Below are positions 1 to 7,379 of a DNA stretch of 12,890 bases, piece by piece (position 1 is the stretch's first letter; every line of letters begins with the position of its first letter). The DNA is from Planctomicrobium sp. GTDB lineage: Bacteria; Planctomycetota; Planctomycetia; Planctomycetales; Planctomycetaceae. The stretch spans positions 1-12,890 of the forward strand of contig JAJDEL010000323.1 in the NCBI GenBank assembly GCA_029259835.1. The letters run 5' to 3'. The notes below the pieces were generated by a model. It was not told the DNA's origin and searched no databases. It worked only from the letters and a program-made list of their open reading frames with translations. The translations under genes were made by a program, and so were the position numbers.

Positions 1-864
1 CTCGAAGGATTCAACGAATGGATGGTCCGTTGCGGTCTCGAATTCGCCGGTCACCCTGGTGTCGATAAATTCATTGACAACACTGGTGCCGAAGCAGAGA
101 TGAATCTTACCTTGCATGGAAAAATCGGAAACATCCCGGCATCTTATGTTGAAGTTCGCGTTCAGAAAGAAAAGCCGCATCGCATTTCCGTTCGTGGAAC
201 GGTTCATGAGCGCATGTTTTTCGGCCCCAAACTTGAATTGGTCACAGAGGTTTCAACGATCCCAGGGACTCAGGAAGTGACTGTGACAGATTGGGTAACG
301 AATCGAGGTGCTGGCGATCAGGAGATCATGTTGATCTACCACACGAATTATGGGGCACCACTCCTGGAAGAAGGTGCGCAGCTTGTCGCGCCGATCAAAT
401 CGCTTGCCCCTATGAACGAAACCGCGATCACAGGACTCGACAACTACGCAATTTATGCGGGACCAACTCCGGGATTTACCGAGCAGGTTTTCCTGACAGA
501 GCTTTTTGCAGACAATCACGATCAGACGCTCATTTGCCTCAACAGTAAAGACAGAAAACGTGCGGCTTCGATTTCGTACAACGTCAAAGAACTCCCTTAC
601 TTCACCGTTTGGAAGAACACAACAGCCAAAGCAGATGGCTACGTGACAGGGCTTGAACCTGGAACTTGCTTTCCGTTCAACAGGCAGGTTGAACGGAAAT
701 TCGGTCGCGTTCCAAAACTTGCACCAGGGCAGACCCGAAAGTTTTCACTCATCTATGGTGTTCATTTTGGTATGAAAGATGTCCAGGGTGTTCTCAGTGA
801 AATCGAGAAAATCCAAAACGGTCGCAAACCTGAAATTTCACGTCAACCGCCCAAACACGATTGA
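1..864 (+). CDS. DUF4432 / aldose-1-epimerase-like protein (5' end outside window)
   Basis: The open frame enters from the left edge and stops with TGA at 862-864, leaving 287 visible residues; the reading continues in frame upstream of the first ATG (22), so the true start lies outside. The protein has the all-beta character of galactose-mutarotase-like (aldose 1-epimerase superfamily) proteins and the landmarks I associate with DUF4432: an N-terminal RCGLEFAG stretch, YHTNYGAPLLEEG near the middle, and LPYFTVWKN followed by YVTGLEPGT in the C-terminal half. DUF4432 proteins are thought to bind a sugar, but the substrate and reaction are generally unknown, so no reaction is assigned. There is no signal peptide in the visible part. 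It is the only plus-strand gene and converges with the AOR gene, the two stop codons being 15 bp apart. The fold family is fairly sure; the specific function is not. Confidence 0.8.
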   Translation, partial: LEGFNEWMVRCGLEFAGHPGVDKFIDNTGAEAEMNLTLHGKIGNIPASYVEVRVQKEKPHRISVRGTVHERMFFGPKLELVTEVSTIPGTQEVTVTDWVTNRGAGDQEIMLIYHTNYGAPLLEEGAQLVAPIKSLAPMNETAITGLDNYAIYAGPTPGFTEQVFLTELFADNHDQTLICLNSKDRKRAASISYNVKELPYFTVWKNTTAKADGYVTGLEPGTCFPFNRQVERKFGRVPKLAPGQTRKFSLIYGVHFGMKDVQGVLSEIEKIQNGRKPEISRQPPKHD

Positions 865-891
865 GAACTGAACGCTTCATCAAATGTTTGG
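851..891. other. Inverted repeat spanning two convergent stop codons
   Basis: A 7-bp perfect inverted repeat (CCAAACA at 851-857, TGTTTGG at 885-891) brackets the stop codons of the two convergent genes, which are only 15 bp apart. On either strand it could form a stem with a 27-nt loop. A weak T-rich stretch follows on the plus side. It may slow convergent transcription, but stem length and tail are poor for an intrinsic terminator, so this is only a weak candidate. Confidence 0.2.
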
Positions 892-2685
892 TTTGAGATT
901 TTCAATACCCAACTCCGCGATGAGGTCTTGCGGCACGTCACCGTTTTCATGCCAGCGACGGGCGATGTTGTACGCTTTGATCTGTTCTTTTAATCTCTCT
1001 CGGTCGAGTTGACCACCGGCACTGGCTCCATCTTCGATTGGTGACTCAAAGAATCTCTCCGGGAGCGTATCTTCTACTGGAGTCCAGCCTTGTTGGATGT
1101 TGAAGAGTTTCTTCGCTGTTACGATGCGTTGCGCCGTCAGCTTAAGTTCTGTGGAGTCGATCTTCCAACCAGTGACAAGGGTCAGCATTTCTGCCATGGC
1201 TGCGAAACGATCTTCAAAGACTCCTCGCAAAAATTTACACAGAATCAGCGAGTCCATCACAGCGGCTTCATCTTCAGTCGCAATTGCTAGCGCAGGTGCG
1301 GAATCACTCGGATTCAGCCGATCGATTTGATCCGAGAAGTCAACCTGATAAGCCCCTGATCGATTGTGGTCCGCACCGCGTGTTCCCACAGCGAAGCCGA
1401 GCGCCATTGTTTGCAGCGCTCTTGGGTCGTACCCAGGGAGTTCCATTCCCTTGACATGAATCGCAAACTCTTCTGATCCACCACCAAATTCATCGCTTGC
1501 TAACCGAACACCCTCAGCAAGAGTTTCCCCGATCTCTTCTCGTTGAGCGATTTTCTGGAGTGTTGCCAGCAGAGCCTGATCGTCTCCGAAACGCAGATTC
1601 GGTTCGTCGATGATGCCTCTTTCAGCACACTCCATTGCAAATGCGACACTCGCACCGGCACTGATGGTGTCGATGCCGATTTCGTCGCAATATGCTGAGG
1701 CTGCCAAAACGGTTTCCGGATTGGAAATCCCACAGAGAGGACCGAGTGCATAAAGATTCTCGTATTCCATCCGCACAGGAGTTTTCTTGGCGTCTCCCAG
1801 TTGGAAGATATGCTCACAGCCAATCGTGCAAGCGGCACAACTGTCGCGCGTGCGCTGTTTCGAGAGGACATCTGGCGCGATCTGCTCCGCTCCTTCGAAG
1901 GATGTCTGCTGAAAATTTCTGGTGGGCAAAGTGCCGAGTCGATTGAATGTCAGCAAGTTGCTGACAGTGCCGAGTTCTCGGTATTTGTCAGTTGCTGCTC
2001 CGAACGATTGTTTGGAAAGCCATTTACTGTAACGAACGAGTTCATCCGGCGAAGCAAATTCGGTTTGTCGATCCCCAGCGACGGCGATTGCTTTCAACAT
2101 TTTGGAACCCATCACCGCGCCTAAGCCACCACGTCCGGCGTGCCGACCATCGTTGGAAATCGTCGCATAGCGGACCAGTTTCTCACCGGCGGAGCCAATT
2201 GCGGCAACGCGAAAATGCTTGCCAATTCGTGAGCGAATACTCGTCGCAACTTCGGCACTCGAAATTCCCCAGAGATCTTGGGCATCTTCAAAAAGGACTG
2301 CTTCAGGAGTGATTTGCACGAAGACTGGTGATTCACTTTGTCCGACGATGCAAATCGCATCGTACCCCGTTTTTTTTCCAGCGATGGCAAAATGTGAGGA
2401 AGAAAGCGAATCATTCATACGATTCGTCAACGGACTTTTCGCCAGAACCGAAAACTTCGCCGACGTTGTCAGCGGACTTCCGACAAGAGGGCTGAAAATG
2501 AAGAGCAGGGGTGCTGACTCGCCGAGCGGATCGTATTCTCCAGAAGTTTCCGCCAGAAGTAATGCCGCTCCGAGACCTCCACCTCCTATAAAATTGCGAA
2601 GAACGTCTTCTTCAATCGGGACCACACTGAAGGTCCGAGAGGAAAGATCGATTCGCAGGTAGCGACCGTGATATCCGAATGGCAT
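880..2685 (-). CDS. Aldehyde:ferredoxin oxidoreductase family (tungsten-bis-pterin) enzyme
   Basis: This 601-aa protein matches the usual length of AOR-family tungsten enzymes (about 600 aa). They oxidise aldehydes or related compounds to acids and pass electrons to ferredoxin through a [4Fe-4S] cluster beside a tungsten-bis-pterin centre. The N-terminal YHGRYLRIDL, IGGGGLGA (33-40) and the pterin-binding stretch AGRGGLGAVMGSKMLKAI (183-200) are typical. The cluster ligands are all present: Cys283, Cys286 and Cys290 (C-x2-C-x3-C) plus a distal Cys483 in LILCKFL, matching the three-plus-one pattern of Pyrococcus AOR. GTRGADHNRSG (434-444) is another family block. There is no signal peptide, so it is cytoplasmic. 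It starts 14 bp after the purN stop, with only a weak GAAG upstream of the ATG, suggesting co-transcription. No ferredoxin, electron-transfer subunit, tungstate transporter or molybdopterin gene is in the window. The family is clear; the substrate is unknown. Confidence 0.93.
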   Translation of the reverse strand: MPFGYHGRYLRIDLSSRTFSVVPIEEDVLRNFIGGGGLGAALLLAETSGEYDPLGESAPLLFIFSPLVGSPLTTSAKFSVLAKSPLTNRMNDSLSSSHFAIAGKKTGYDAICIVGQSESPVFVQITPEAVLFEDAQDLWGISSAEVATSIRSRIGKHFRVAAIGSAGEKLVRYATISNDGRHAGRGGLGAVMGSKMLKAIAVAGDRQTEFASPDELVRYSKWLSKQSFGAATDKYRELGTVSNLLTFNRLGTLPTRNFQQTSFEGAEQIAPDVLSKQRTRDSCAACTIGCEHIFQLGDAKKTPVRMEYENLYALGPLCGISNPETVLAASAYCDEIGIDTISAGASVAFAMECAERGIIDEPNLRFGDDQALLATLQKIAQREEIGETLAEGVRLASDEFGGGSEEFAIHVKGMELPGYDPRALQTMALGFAVGTRGADHNRSGAYQVDFSDQIDRLNPSDSAPALAIATEDEAAVMDSLILCKFLRGVFEDRFAAMAEMLTLVTGWKIDSTELKLTAQRIVTAKKLFNIQQGWTPVEDTLPERFFESPIEDGASAGGQLDRERLKEQIKAYNIARRWHENGDVPQDLIAELGIENLKPNI

Positions 2686-2699
2686 GTTACTTCACGAAG

Positions 2700-3338
2700 T
2701 TAGTCAGAAATTTGTACTCGTCCGTGTTTCACATTCAATCGACCTTCACCGAATAGGCGAACCGCCTCGGGATAGGTTTCACATTCCGCGGCTTGGACAC
2801 GTTTCGCCAATGCGTCGGCAGTGTCATCTGAGTCAACAGGGACTGTTTGTTGTAAAATGATCGGTCCGTGGTCGTATTCGTTGTCACAAAAGTGCACGGT
2901 GCATCCAGAGACTTTGCATCCTCGCGCGATAACAGCATCGTGAACGTGGTGACCGTACATTCCTTTACCACAAAACGCTGGAATCAAGCTAGGATGAATG
3001 TTCATCACTCGGTTTGCGAAGTCGCCTGGTATGATGATTTTGCTGAGATAGCCGGCAAGGAGAACCAGCTCTGCATCGACCTTACGAATTTCAGAGAAGA
3101 CTGCGTCGCTGAATTCCAGCGTGGATGAAAAAGATTTCGGCGCGATGTTCTGTGCCTCTATTTTTAACTCCCCTGCCCGCTGGAGACCGGTACATTCTCG
3201 GCTCGCGATGACCAGGGGAATCGTGGCATGAAGTTCGCCTGCGAGGATTTTCTCCTGCAAATTGACCATCGTTGACCCCCCACCAGAAATGAGGACAGCA
3301 AGTCGTAACGGAGGTTTTGATAACGAGTCTTCAGGCAT
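2700..3338 (-). CDS. purN: Phosphoribosylglycinamide formyltransferase (GART)
   Basis: This enzyme transfers a formyl group from 10-formyl-THF to GAR, the third step of purine synthesis, in the cytoplasm. The 212-aa length is normal. It opens with a Rossmann-type strand and SGGGSTMVNL (18-27, phosphate binding), then AGYL (95-98), the catalytic block MNIHPSLIPAF (112-122; Asn113 and His115 correspond to E. coli Asn106 and His108), GKGMYG, and HFCDNEYDHGPIILQ with Asp156 as the catalytic aspartate. The frame can be extended to a TTG at 3392, but the extra 18 residues are not family-like, so the ATG at 3338 is preferred. No good Shine-Dalgarno sequence precedes either start, which leaves the start slightly uncertain. 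The AOR gene follows 14 bp downstream; a functional link between the two is not evident. Confidence 0.95.
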   Translation of the reverse strand: MPEDSLSKPPLRLAVLISGGGSTMVNLQEKILAGELHATIPLVIASRECTGLQRAGELKIEAQNIAPKSFSSTLEFSDAVFSEIRKVDAELVLLAGYLSKIIIPGDFANRVMNIHPSLIPAFCGKGMYGHHVHDAVIARGCKVSGCTVHFCDNEYDHGPIILQQTVPVDSDDTADALAKRVQAAECETYPEAVRLFGEGRLNVKHGRVQISD

Positions 3339-3468
3339 CAAATTTATCGAAATTTCAGAAAGAATATTTGTTCGTGCAAGAAGAATACACAACTTGAAGC
3401 GGTCCTGAAACCAGTTCGCGTACGGAATCGCGAAGCGGATTCAATGCATGTTTCGCCGGATGTGATTA
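3339..3468. other. Intergenic region upstream of purN
   Basis: This 130-bp gap between the 192-aa membrane-protein gene and purN holds a small stem near 3426-3443 (GAATCGC against GCGGATTC with one bulge). No T-run follows it on the minus strand, so it is not a convincing terminator. The last 50 bp before purN are AT-rich and could hold its promoter, but no hexamer pair with proper spacing stands out. Confidence 0.3.
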
Positions 3469-4047
3469 TCAATTGCGGAAGGTTTTGCTGATCATCGACC
3501 GTTCCTGCTGAAAATCGGTGATGACGTTGCCAGTGACCGGGTCGAGTTGCAGAATGTTAATCATTCGCCAATCACCCTCTTCAAGCTGCCATGTCGTTTC
3601 CCAATGAGTCGGTTGATGCCCGGTGTAATCGCGCTGTAATGCCTTAACAGTAGCATTCACTCGGAATTTCGATTTGGCTCGAGTGTTCTGGTTTAAGAGT
3701 TCGGTTTCAATGGCAGTCAGACGCATGTCATCCTTTACTTCGACCCAATTATACGCTGTGCCAATGAGGGTTTTTAGATCTTCCGCCTGACTTGAGACGT
3801 AACTGACAGTCCGGTCGAGATCTCGTTGCTGGAATGATGTAACAATTCCAACGACCGAGTCATGAACTTGTTCTCTAGCAGTGACGACGCTCCGTTCAAC
3901 GACCCAAGTGGCTGCGACGATGATCAGGCAGCAGGCCATGACAATCAAGTAGCGGGACTGTAACCGGCGGTACCAAACCATCCCGGAAATCATCGCCAGC
4001 AAGGTGAACAGCAGCATCGGTTGCCAGGCGTTTTCCGTAAACCACAT
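3469..4047 (-). CDS. Two-helix membrane protein with soluble C-terminal domain, function unknown
   Basis: I do not recognise this 192-aa protein. The start at 4047 is chosen because GAGGAGAAA lies about 8-10 nt upstream; the frame runs open a further 15 codons but without such a site. Two hydrophobic segments (about 9-25 and 33-50) are separated by a short basic stretch (YRRLQSRY), which predicts a hairpin membrane anchor. The rest, 51-192, is soluble and mixed alpha/beta, with THWETTWQLEEGDWRMINI (147-165) near the end. A helical start, a run of beta strands and a terminal W-x-L-x-x-G-x-W-R pattern resemble the NTF2/SnoaL-like cone fold, but that is inference only. The purN gene lies 130 bp downstream, so a shared operon is possible but not shown. 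Confidence 0.75.
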   Translation of the reverse strand: MWFTENAWQPMLLFTLLAMISGMVWYRRLQSRYLIVMACCLIIVAATWVVERSVVTAREQVHDSVVGIVTSFQQRDLDRTVSYVSSQAEDLKTLIGTAYNWVEVKDDMRLTAIETELLNQNTRAKSKFRVNATVKALQRDYTGHQPTHWETTWQLEEGDWRMINILQLDPVTGNVITDFQQERSMISKTFRN

Positions 4048-4107
4048 GCTGCTTTCTCCTCTCATTCGCGGTGCGAACCAGACTGAATCCATTTCCGAAT
4101 AACAACG

Positions 4108-4147
4108 CCGCGTTACAGCTCACAGTCTAAAACTGTGGAGCTTGCGG
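4108..4147. other. Stem-loop between the 65-aa gene and the membrane-protein gene
   Basis: AGCTCACAGT (4117-4126) pairs with ACTGTGGAGCT (4132-4142) with one bulged G around a 5-nt loop. A further CCGC/GCGG pairing (4108-4111 with 4144-4147) lies outside it. It sits 38 bp downstream of the 65-aa gene's stop and about 60 bp upstream of the membrane-protein start. No T-run follows on the minus strand, so it is either a weak terminator or a 5'-leader structure. Confidence 0.4.
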
Positions 4148-4184
4148 AATTCTTATCAGCAGGCAATCTGAAGCACCGAAGTTT

Positions 4185-4382
4185 TTATTTCGCGACCAAT
4201 TCTCTGACGAGTCCACGAGACGCCTTGTAAGCATGCCGAATGGCAAACAGACGAGTCTCGATTTGCTCCTGGTTGTAATACTTCCCCGGTTCGCTCACAG
4301 GCAGACCTGCCAGATTGAGCGTTAAGGGCATTAAATCCATAAATTCTTTGTAGCGTCGTTGTTGTTCACTTTGCTCAGCCAT
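4185..4382 (-). CDS. Small 65-aa protein, function unknown
   Basis: The frame stays open upstream to 4505, but the ATG at 4382 has a strong GGGAGAGG Shine-Dalgarno sequence 4-11 nt upstream, and the upstream extension has no plausible protein character. The resulting 65-aa product starts MAEQSEQQRRYKEFMDL and ends in a Lys/Arg-containing helix (IRHAYKASRGLVRELVAK). It looks like two amphipathic helices around a Gly/Pro-containing turn (LPVSEPGKYYN), with no membrane segment or cysteines. I do not recognise a family. The good ribosome-binding site and complete frame favour a real gene over chance. Confidence 0.65.
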   Translation of the reverse strand: MAEQSEQQRRYKEFMDLMPLTLNLAGLPVSEPGKYYNQEQIETRLFAIRHAYKASRGLVRELVAK

Positions 4383-4594
4383 GAAACCTCTCCCAACGTG
4401 ACAATTTTGCCACAATCCAATGGAACCGATAGACCCTGCTTTTCGAAAGGATCCCAAAACAGACTGGCACTGCGAGTCGAACGGCATGAACAAACTGTTC
4501 AACAAGAATACGAAATGCAGTGACCAACTGTTTGAAGCATATTGAGTTCGACGGACCGCTTACAACGATAAGGCAACTGCGAAACAGAAAAACC
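4383..4594. other. Intergenic region between MATE gene and 65-aa gene
   Basis: This 212-bp gap lies downstream of the MATE stop codon. It contains the short perfect palindrome GAACAAACTGTTC at 4488-4500, a possible operator-type site of unknown meaning. I see no intrinsic terminator with a T-run, no RNA gene, and no promoter pair with convincing hexamers. Confidence 0.3.
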
Positions 4595-5974
4595 TCAGAC
4601 CTTTGTCGAAATCCAGTGCTTCGACCAGAAAATCCAGGTCGCGATAATGCCCCGAACGAGCATGTCGGCATTCATTCCAACCCAGGCTCCCATCAGTCCC
4701 ATTTCCAGGTGGACTCCAAAGTAGTACCCCAATGGAATGCGGACGAAATATGTGGTGACAATGGCAACAATCAGCGGAAGTTTTGTCGCTCCAGCCCCAC
4801 GAATAGCGGCAAAATAGACGATCGACAATATCAATGGGATTTGAAATAAACCGACGATTCGAAATGCGGGAATCCCGACAGCCTGCACTTGCGGATCCTG
4901 GTGCATGTTTGTGTAAATCCAGGCTGCTCCCAGAGTAAACCAAATCGTAATGAAGATTCCCAGAATCGAACATTGCATTGCAGCTTCATGACCTGCCTTC
5001 ACGGCGCGATCACGATTTTTTGCACCAAGCGACTGACCGACCATCGTTGCTGCTGCGGCGCCATATGCAATTGCTGGGAGGTACGTCAGGGCTTCAATTC
5101 GGACTCCGATAATGTGAGCTGCGAATTCAGTTTCCCCGATGCTTGAGATGACACGCAGGAAGATCGCGTGCCCCAACCACATGACGAGTCCCTCCATTGC
5201 AGAGGGAATTCCGATTGCCAGAATGCGGCGAACCGTTTCTCCGCGCAGACGCAGCTCTTTCATGTTGAGCGAAAGTCCGCTGGTCCCTTTTATAAGTAGG
5301 CCGAGAATGAGTACACCTCCGCTCACCCTGGCAATCAATGTCCCGATCACGATTCCGTCGACTCCCATTGGTTCGAGAGATCCCCAACCTCGAACGAGAG
5401 CTGTTGAAACAATGACGTTGAGCACGCTTACCGAGCCAAAGACCCACATCGGTGTTTTCATGTCTCCACAACCGCGATACGCAGCAGCAATGACAAGACT
5501 CATGCTGGAGAAGATAAGGCCGACTGCGTCGATACGGAGATACCGAATCGCAATCGCTGCCGCATTTCCTTTAAGACCCATGAAACTCACAAGAGCAGGG
5601 GCCAGCGGAACGATGATGACCATGAAGATCAGACCGGCAACCAGTGAGAGCAGGGCCGAGCGATTTGCGACTCGATTCGCTAACTCTCGATCATCTTCGC
5701 CCCAGGCACGTGCACAGAGTGCCGTTGTCCCATTACCTACGACTGCGAACAACATCGATCCCAACCAGCCGACATAAGCTGCTACGCCGACGGCGGCGGT
5801 TGCGTCCGTTCGGACATCTGCCGAAAGGTGACCGGCGAGATAGACATCGTAAAACCCCACCATGAAGTTCAGGATTTGTTCGCCCAGGACAGGCAGCGCC
5901 AAATAGAAAACCGTCCAGCGAAGGTTTCCTGTGAGCAATTCTGGTTTGGGAGTCGATCTTCCGTGGCGAGCCAT
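4595..5974 (-). CDS. MATE family efflux transporter
   Basis: Multidrug and toxin extrusion proteins export cationic drugs or metabolites in exchange for H+ or Na+. The 459-aa product has the family's usual size and about 12 hydrophobic segments. The N-terminal half opens with LLTGNLRWTVFYLALPVLGEQ (13-33), and the two related halves each carry the MATE signature: YRGCGDMKTPMW (166-177) in the first, IRGAGATKLPL (391-401) in the second. MVGQSLGAKN (311-320) is another family block. The ATG at 5974 is preferred over a TTG at 6019 because the extra 15 residues are unlike MATE N-termini; neither has a clear Shine-Dalgarno sequence. The gene lies just downstream of the large palindrome at 6038-6325, so its transcript may begin within or pass through that element. 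The substrate cannot be told. Confidence 0.95.
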   Translation of the reverse strand: MARHGRSTPKPELLTGNLRWTVFYLALPVLGEQILNFMVGFYDVYLAGHLSADVRTDATAAVGVAAYVGWLGSMLFAVVGNGTTALCARAWGEDDRELANRVANRSALLSLVAGLIFMVIIVPLAPALVSFMGLKGNAAAIAIRYLRIDAVGLIFSSMSLVIAAAYRGCGDMKTPMWVFGSVSVLNVIVSTALVRGWGSLEPMGVDGIVIGTLIARVSGGVLILGLLIKGTSGLSLNMKELRLRGETVRRILAIGIPSAMEGLVMWLGHAIFLRVISSIGETEFAAHIIGVRIEALTYLPAIAYGAAAATMVGQSLGAKNRDRAVKAGHEAAMQCSILGIFITIWFTLGAAWIYTNMHQDPQVQAVGIPAFRIVGLFQIPLILSIVYFAAIRGAGATKLPLIVAIVTTYFVRIPLGYYFGVHLEMGLMGAWVGMNADMLVRGIIATWIFWSKHWISTKV

Positions 5975-6037
5975 GGGGAGATGATAGAAGAGCCGACGTA
6001 GAATGACAGCCGCTTTCAAGACGTGGCAAGCTTTAGC

Positions 6038-6325
6038 CGTACACTTGAACTCTGTCGTTGATACACAAGTTTCTAGGAGTGAAGCCCTGATATTTTTCCT
6101 AGCCCAGCCTGAAGGGCTGGGTTCTCAGATCAAGATATTCAGCAGGGCCGACGGTCCGGTCATTTGCCACCGTGACTGTCGGTCAAATAGTCGGACCGTT
6201 GGTCCTATCGGTTTGTTTTGATTCGATTTCCCAGCCCTGCGGACCGGGCTAGGCAAACGAGTGGCCCTTTGGGCCGGAAAAGTGTAAAGCAAGTTGTGTA
6301 TCACGGTTAGCACTTGATGTGTACG
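6038..6325. repeat. Nested imperfect palindrome of about 288 bp
   Basis: Four successive pairs of inverted-repeat arms are arranged around almost one centre (about 6175-6182). They are 6038-6051 with 6312-6325 (11 of 14 complementary), 6059-6071 with 6291-6303 (12/13), 6098-6121 with 6230-6253 (20/24) and 6144-6166 with 6184-6206 (18/23). The innermost pair is extended by ACCG/CGGT (6069-6072 and 6080-6083) around a 7-nt loop. The 24-bp arms are themselves small hairpins (CCCAGCC-TGAAG-GGCTGGG on the left), and GGCCCTTTGGGCC at 6263-6275 adds another. Eight of the nine mismatches in the two inner pairs are transitions. No transposase is encoded, so it may be a non-autonomous (MITE-like) element, an inverted pair of an intergenic repeat, or a structured RNA. 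Confidence 0.85.
6144..6206. other. Central hairpin of the palindrome
   Basis: The two 23-nt arms pair at 18 positions, and all five mismatches are transitions that would be G-U pairs on one strand or the other. After a 2-nt bulge (CC), four more base pairs close a TGACTGT loop. It is the most stable-looking part of the element and could fold as RNA or extrude as a cruciform. Confidence 0.7.
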
Positions 6326-6359
6326 CTTCATCTCTTAAGCAGAGCCGTGTTTGATCGTG

Positions 6360-7379
6360 CTACTGCACTTTACGTTCTAAGGGACCAGTCACTGTTTTCC
6401 GAAGCGACGGAATTTTCGTCCGTTTTTCATGCATGGGGAGTTGACCCTCATTCGCTTTTACGTCCTGCATTTTCTTGTATCCCAGCAGATTCACACGCCA
6501 TGGCCCTTTGAGTTTATCAACCAGCGTAAATGGCTTTGGACTATAGAATGTGTATGTTGTTTCTGTATTTCCTGACGGATCCCAGAGTTTCACCGCTTGG
6601 GGATGGTAAGTCTTTGGGTCGAGGAAAAGTTCAGCCTTTCGAAATTCTCTTCTGAGGTCAGGAACGAGCGGGTAGGCGATGATATGGATTTGTCCTGGAG
6701 GCTTATTATGACGTTCACCAAACGCCAGTTTGTATCGTTTCGCAACTGAATCAGCTTTCATTCCAAACAGAAACGGCATTGGACCATCGGTAATTCTTTG
6801 ACCTTGGTATTGCTTTGGAATTTCCATGCGGTTGTATTGTCTAGGAGGGTGGTGAATTTCCAAAATATCTTTGCCTGTGCAGATCCATGATTTCATTTCA
6901 TCCGCTTCAATGGTGAAAACTTTGCCGTTTTCGAGTGTGTGTTGTAGTTTCTTGCCTCCTGCTTTCTCCACTTCTTTCACAACATCAGGGTCCGGTTGAA
7001 AATCCATTCGCGCTTTATCAGGCGACCCAAACCAGTATTGTCCGATCGCACGTTTTTCAACCATGAAGACGTAATCGTATTTGTAGCGACGGAAGGTTCC
7101 GTGAAGAGTGTCGATGCCTGCGGTTTTGCGTTCCCATTCGTCGAGGAGCATTAGCATTTTTGGTGATGGTCGCTCCGCGAGGATTTCGATTTTCGGGGCC
7201 GCACCAAGGTTTTGTTGAAGTCTTTGGCCAGGTTGAGCCAAAGGAAAGGGCCGACTTCCTTTTTGTGGTTGTGAATTTTGAGACTGTGGGAATTGACCGT
7301 AAGCAAGCCCAGTGGTCAAAACGAGACTCAACGCCATCCATGAGAGGGTTTGGCGAAATGATTTCAAAATGAAAGGCAT
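6360..7379 (-). CDS. Secreted TIGR03009-like protein, function unknown
   Basis: This 339-aa protein has an N-terminal signal peptide (MPFILKSFRQTLSWMALSLV, then an AYG-Q cleavage region near 26-29). A Gln/Pro-rich linker (29-60) follows, then a globular domain from about 70 that includes LLDEWERKTAGIDTLHGTF (78-96), YWFGSPDKARMDF (115-127), SWICTGKDILEI (164-175) and AELFLDPKTYHPQAVKLWD (249-267). This arrangement resembles planctomycete-restricted proteins called TIGR03009, which look distantly like the LolA/LolB outer-membrane lipoprotein carrier fold; both links are from memory and not tested. The ATG at 7379 is chosen because GGAAGGA precedes it and the signal peptide begins there; an upstream GTG at 7448 is less likely. 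The last 30 residues are basic. Likely periplasmic; role unknown. Confidence 0.75.
   Translation of the reverse strand: MPFILKSFRQTLSWMALSLVLTTGLAYGQFPQSQNSQPQKGSRPFPLAQPGQRLQQNLGAAPKIEILAERPSPKMLMLLDEWERKTAGIDTLHGTFRRYKYDYVFMVEKRAIGQYWFGSPDKARMDFQPDPDVVKEVEKAGGKKLQHTLENGKVFTIEADEMKSWICTGKDILEIHHPPRQYNRMEIPKQYQGQRITDGPMPFLFGMKADSVAKRYKLAFGERHNKPPGQIHIIAYPLVPDLRREFRKAELFLDPKTYHPQAVKLWDPSGNTETTYTFYSPKPFTLVDKLKGPWRVNLLGYKKMQDVKANEGQLPMHEKRTKIPSLRKTVTGPLERKVQ

Larger units (their letters stand above)
5975..6359. other. 385-bp gap dominated by a nested palindrome
   Basis: This gap separates the TIGR03009-like gene from the MATE gene. About three quarters of it (6038-6325) is the palindromic element annotated separately. 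The outer flanks (5975-6037 and 6326-6359) show no RNA gene, clear promoter pair or T-tailed terminator. Short open frames crossing the gap follow from the repeat's sequence and have no protein-like character. Confidence 0.6.

Noticed and set aside
2219..2662. 147-codon plus-strand ORF
   Set aside because: It is antisense to the N-terminal part of the AOR gene, which has intact cofactor motifs there.
4488..4500. SOS (LexA) box reading of GAACAAACTGTTC
   Set aside because: Gram-positive LexA boxes have four bases between GAAC and GTTC; here there are five, and the neighbouring genes are not typical SOS genes.
5139..5777. 212-codon plus-strand ORF
   Set aside because: It is wholly antisense to the well-supported MATE gene; the Arg/Pro/Thr-rich product is typical of a shadow frame.
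6125..6331. 68-codon ORF across the palindrome
   Set aside because: The frame lies inside the inverted repeat and its sequence is dictated by that structure; there is no plausible start context or protein character.
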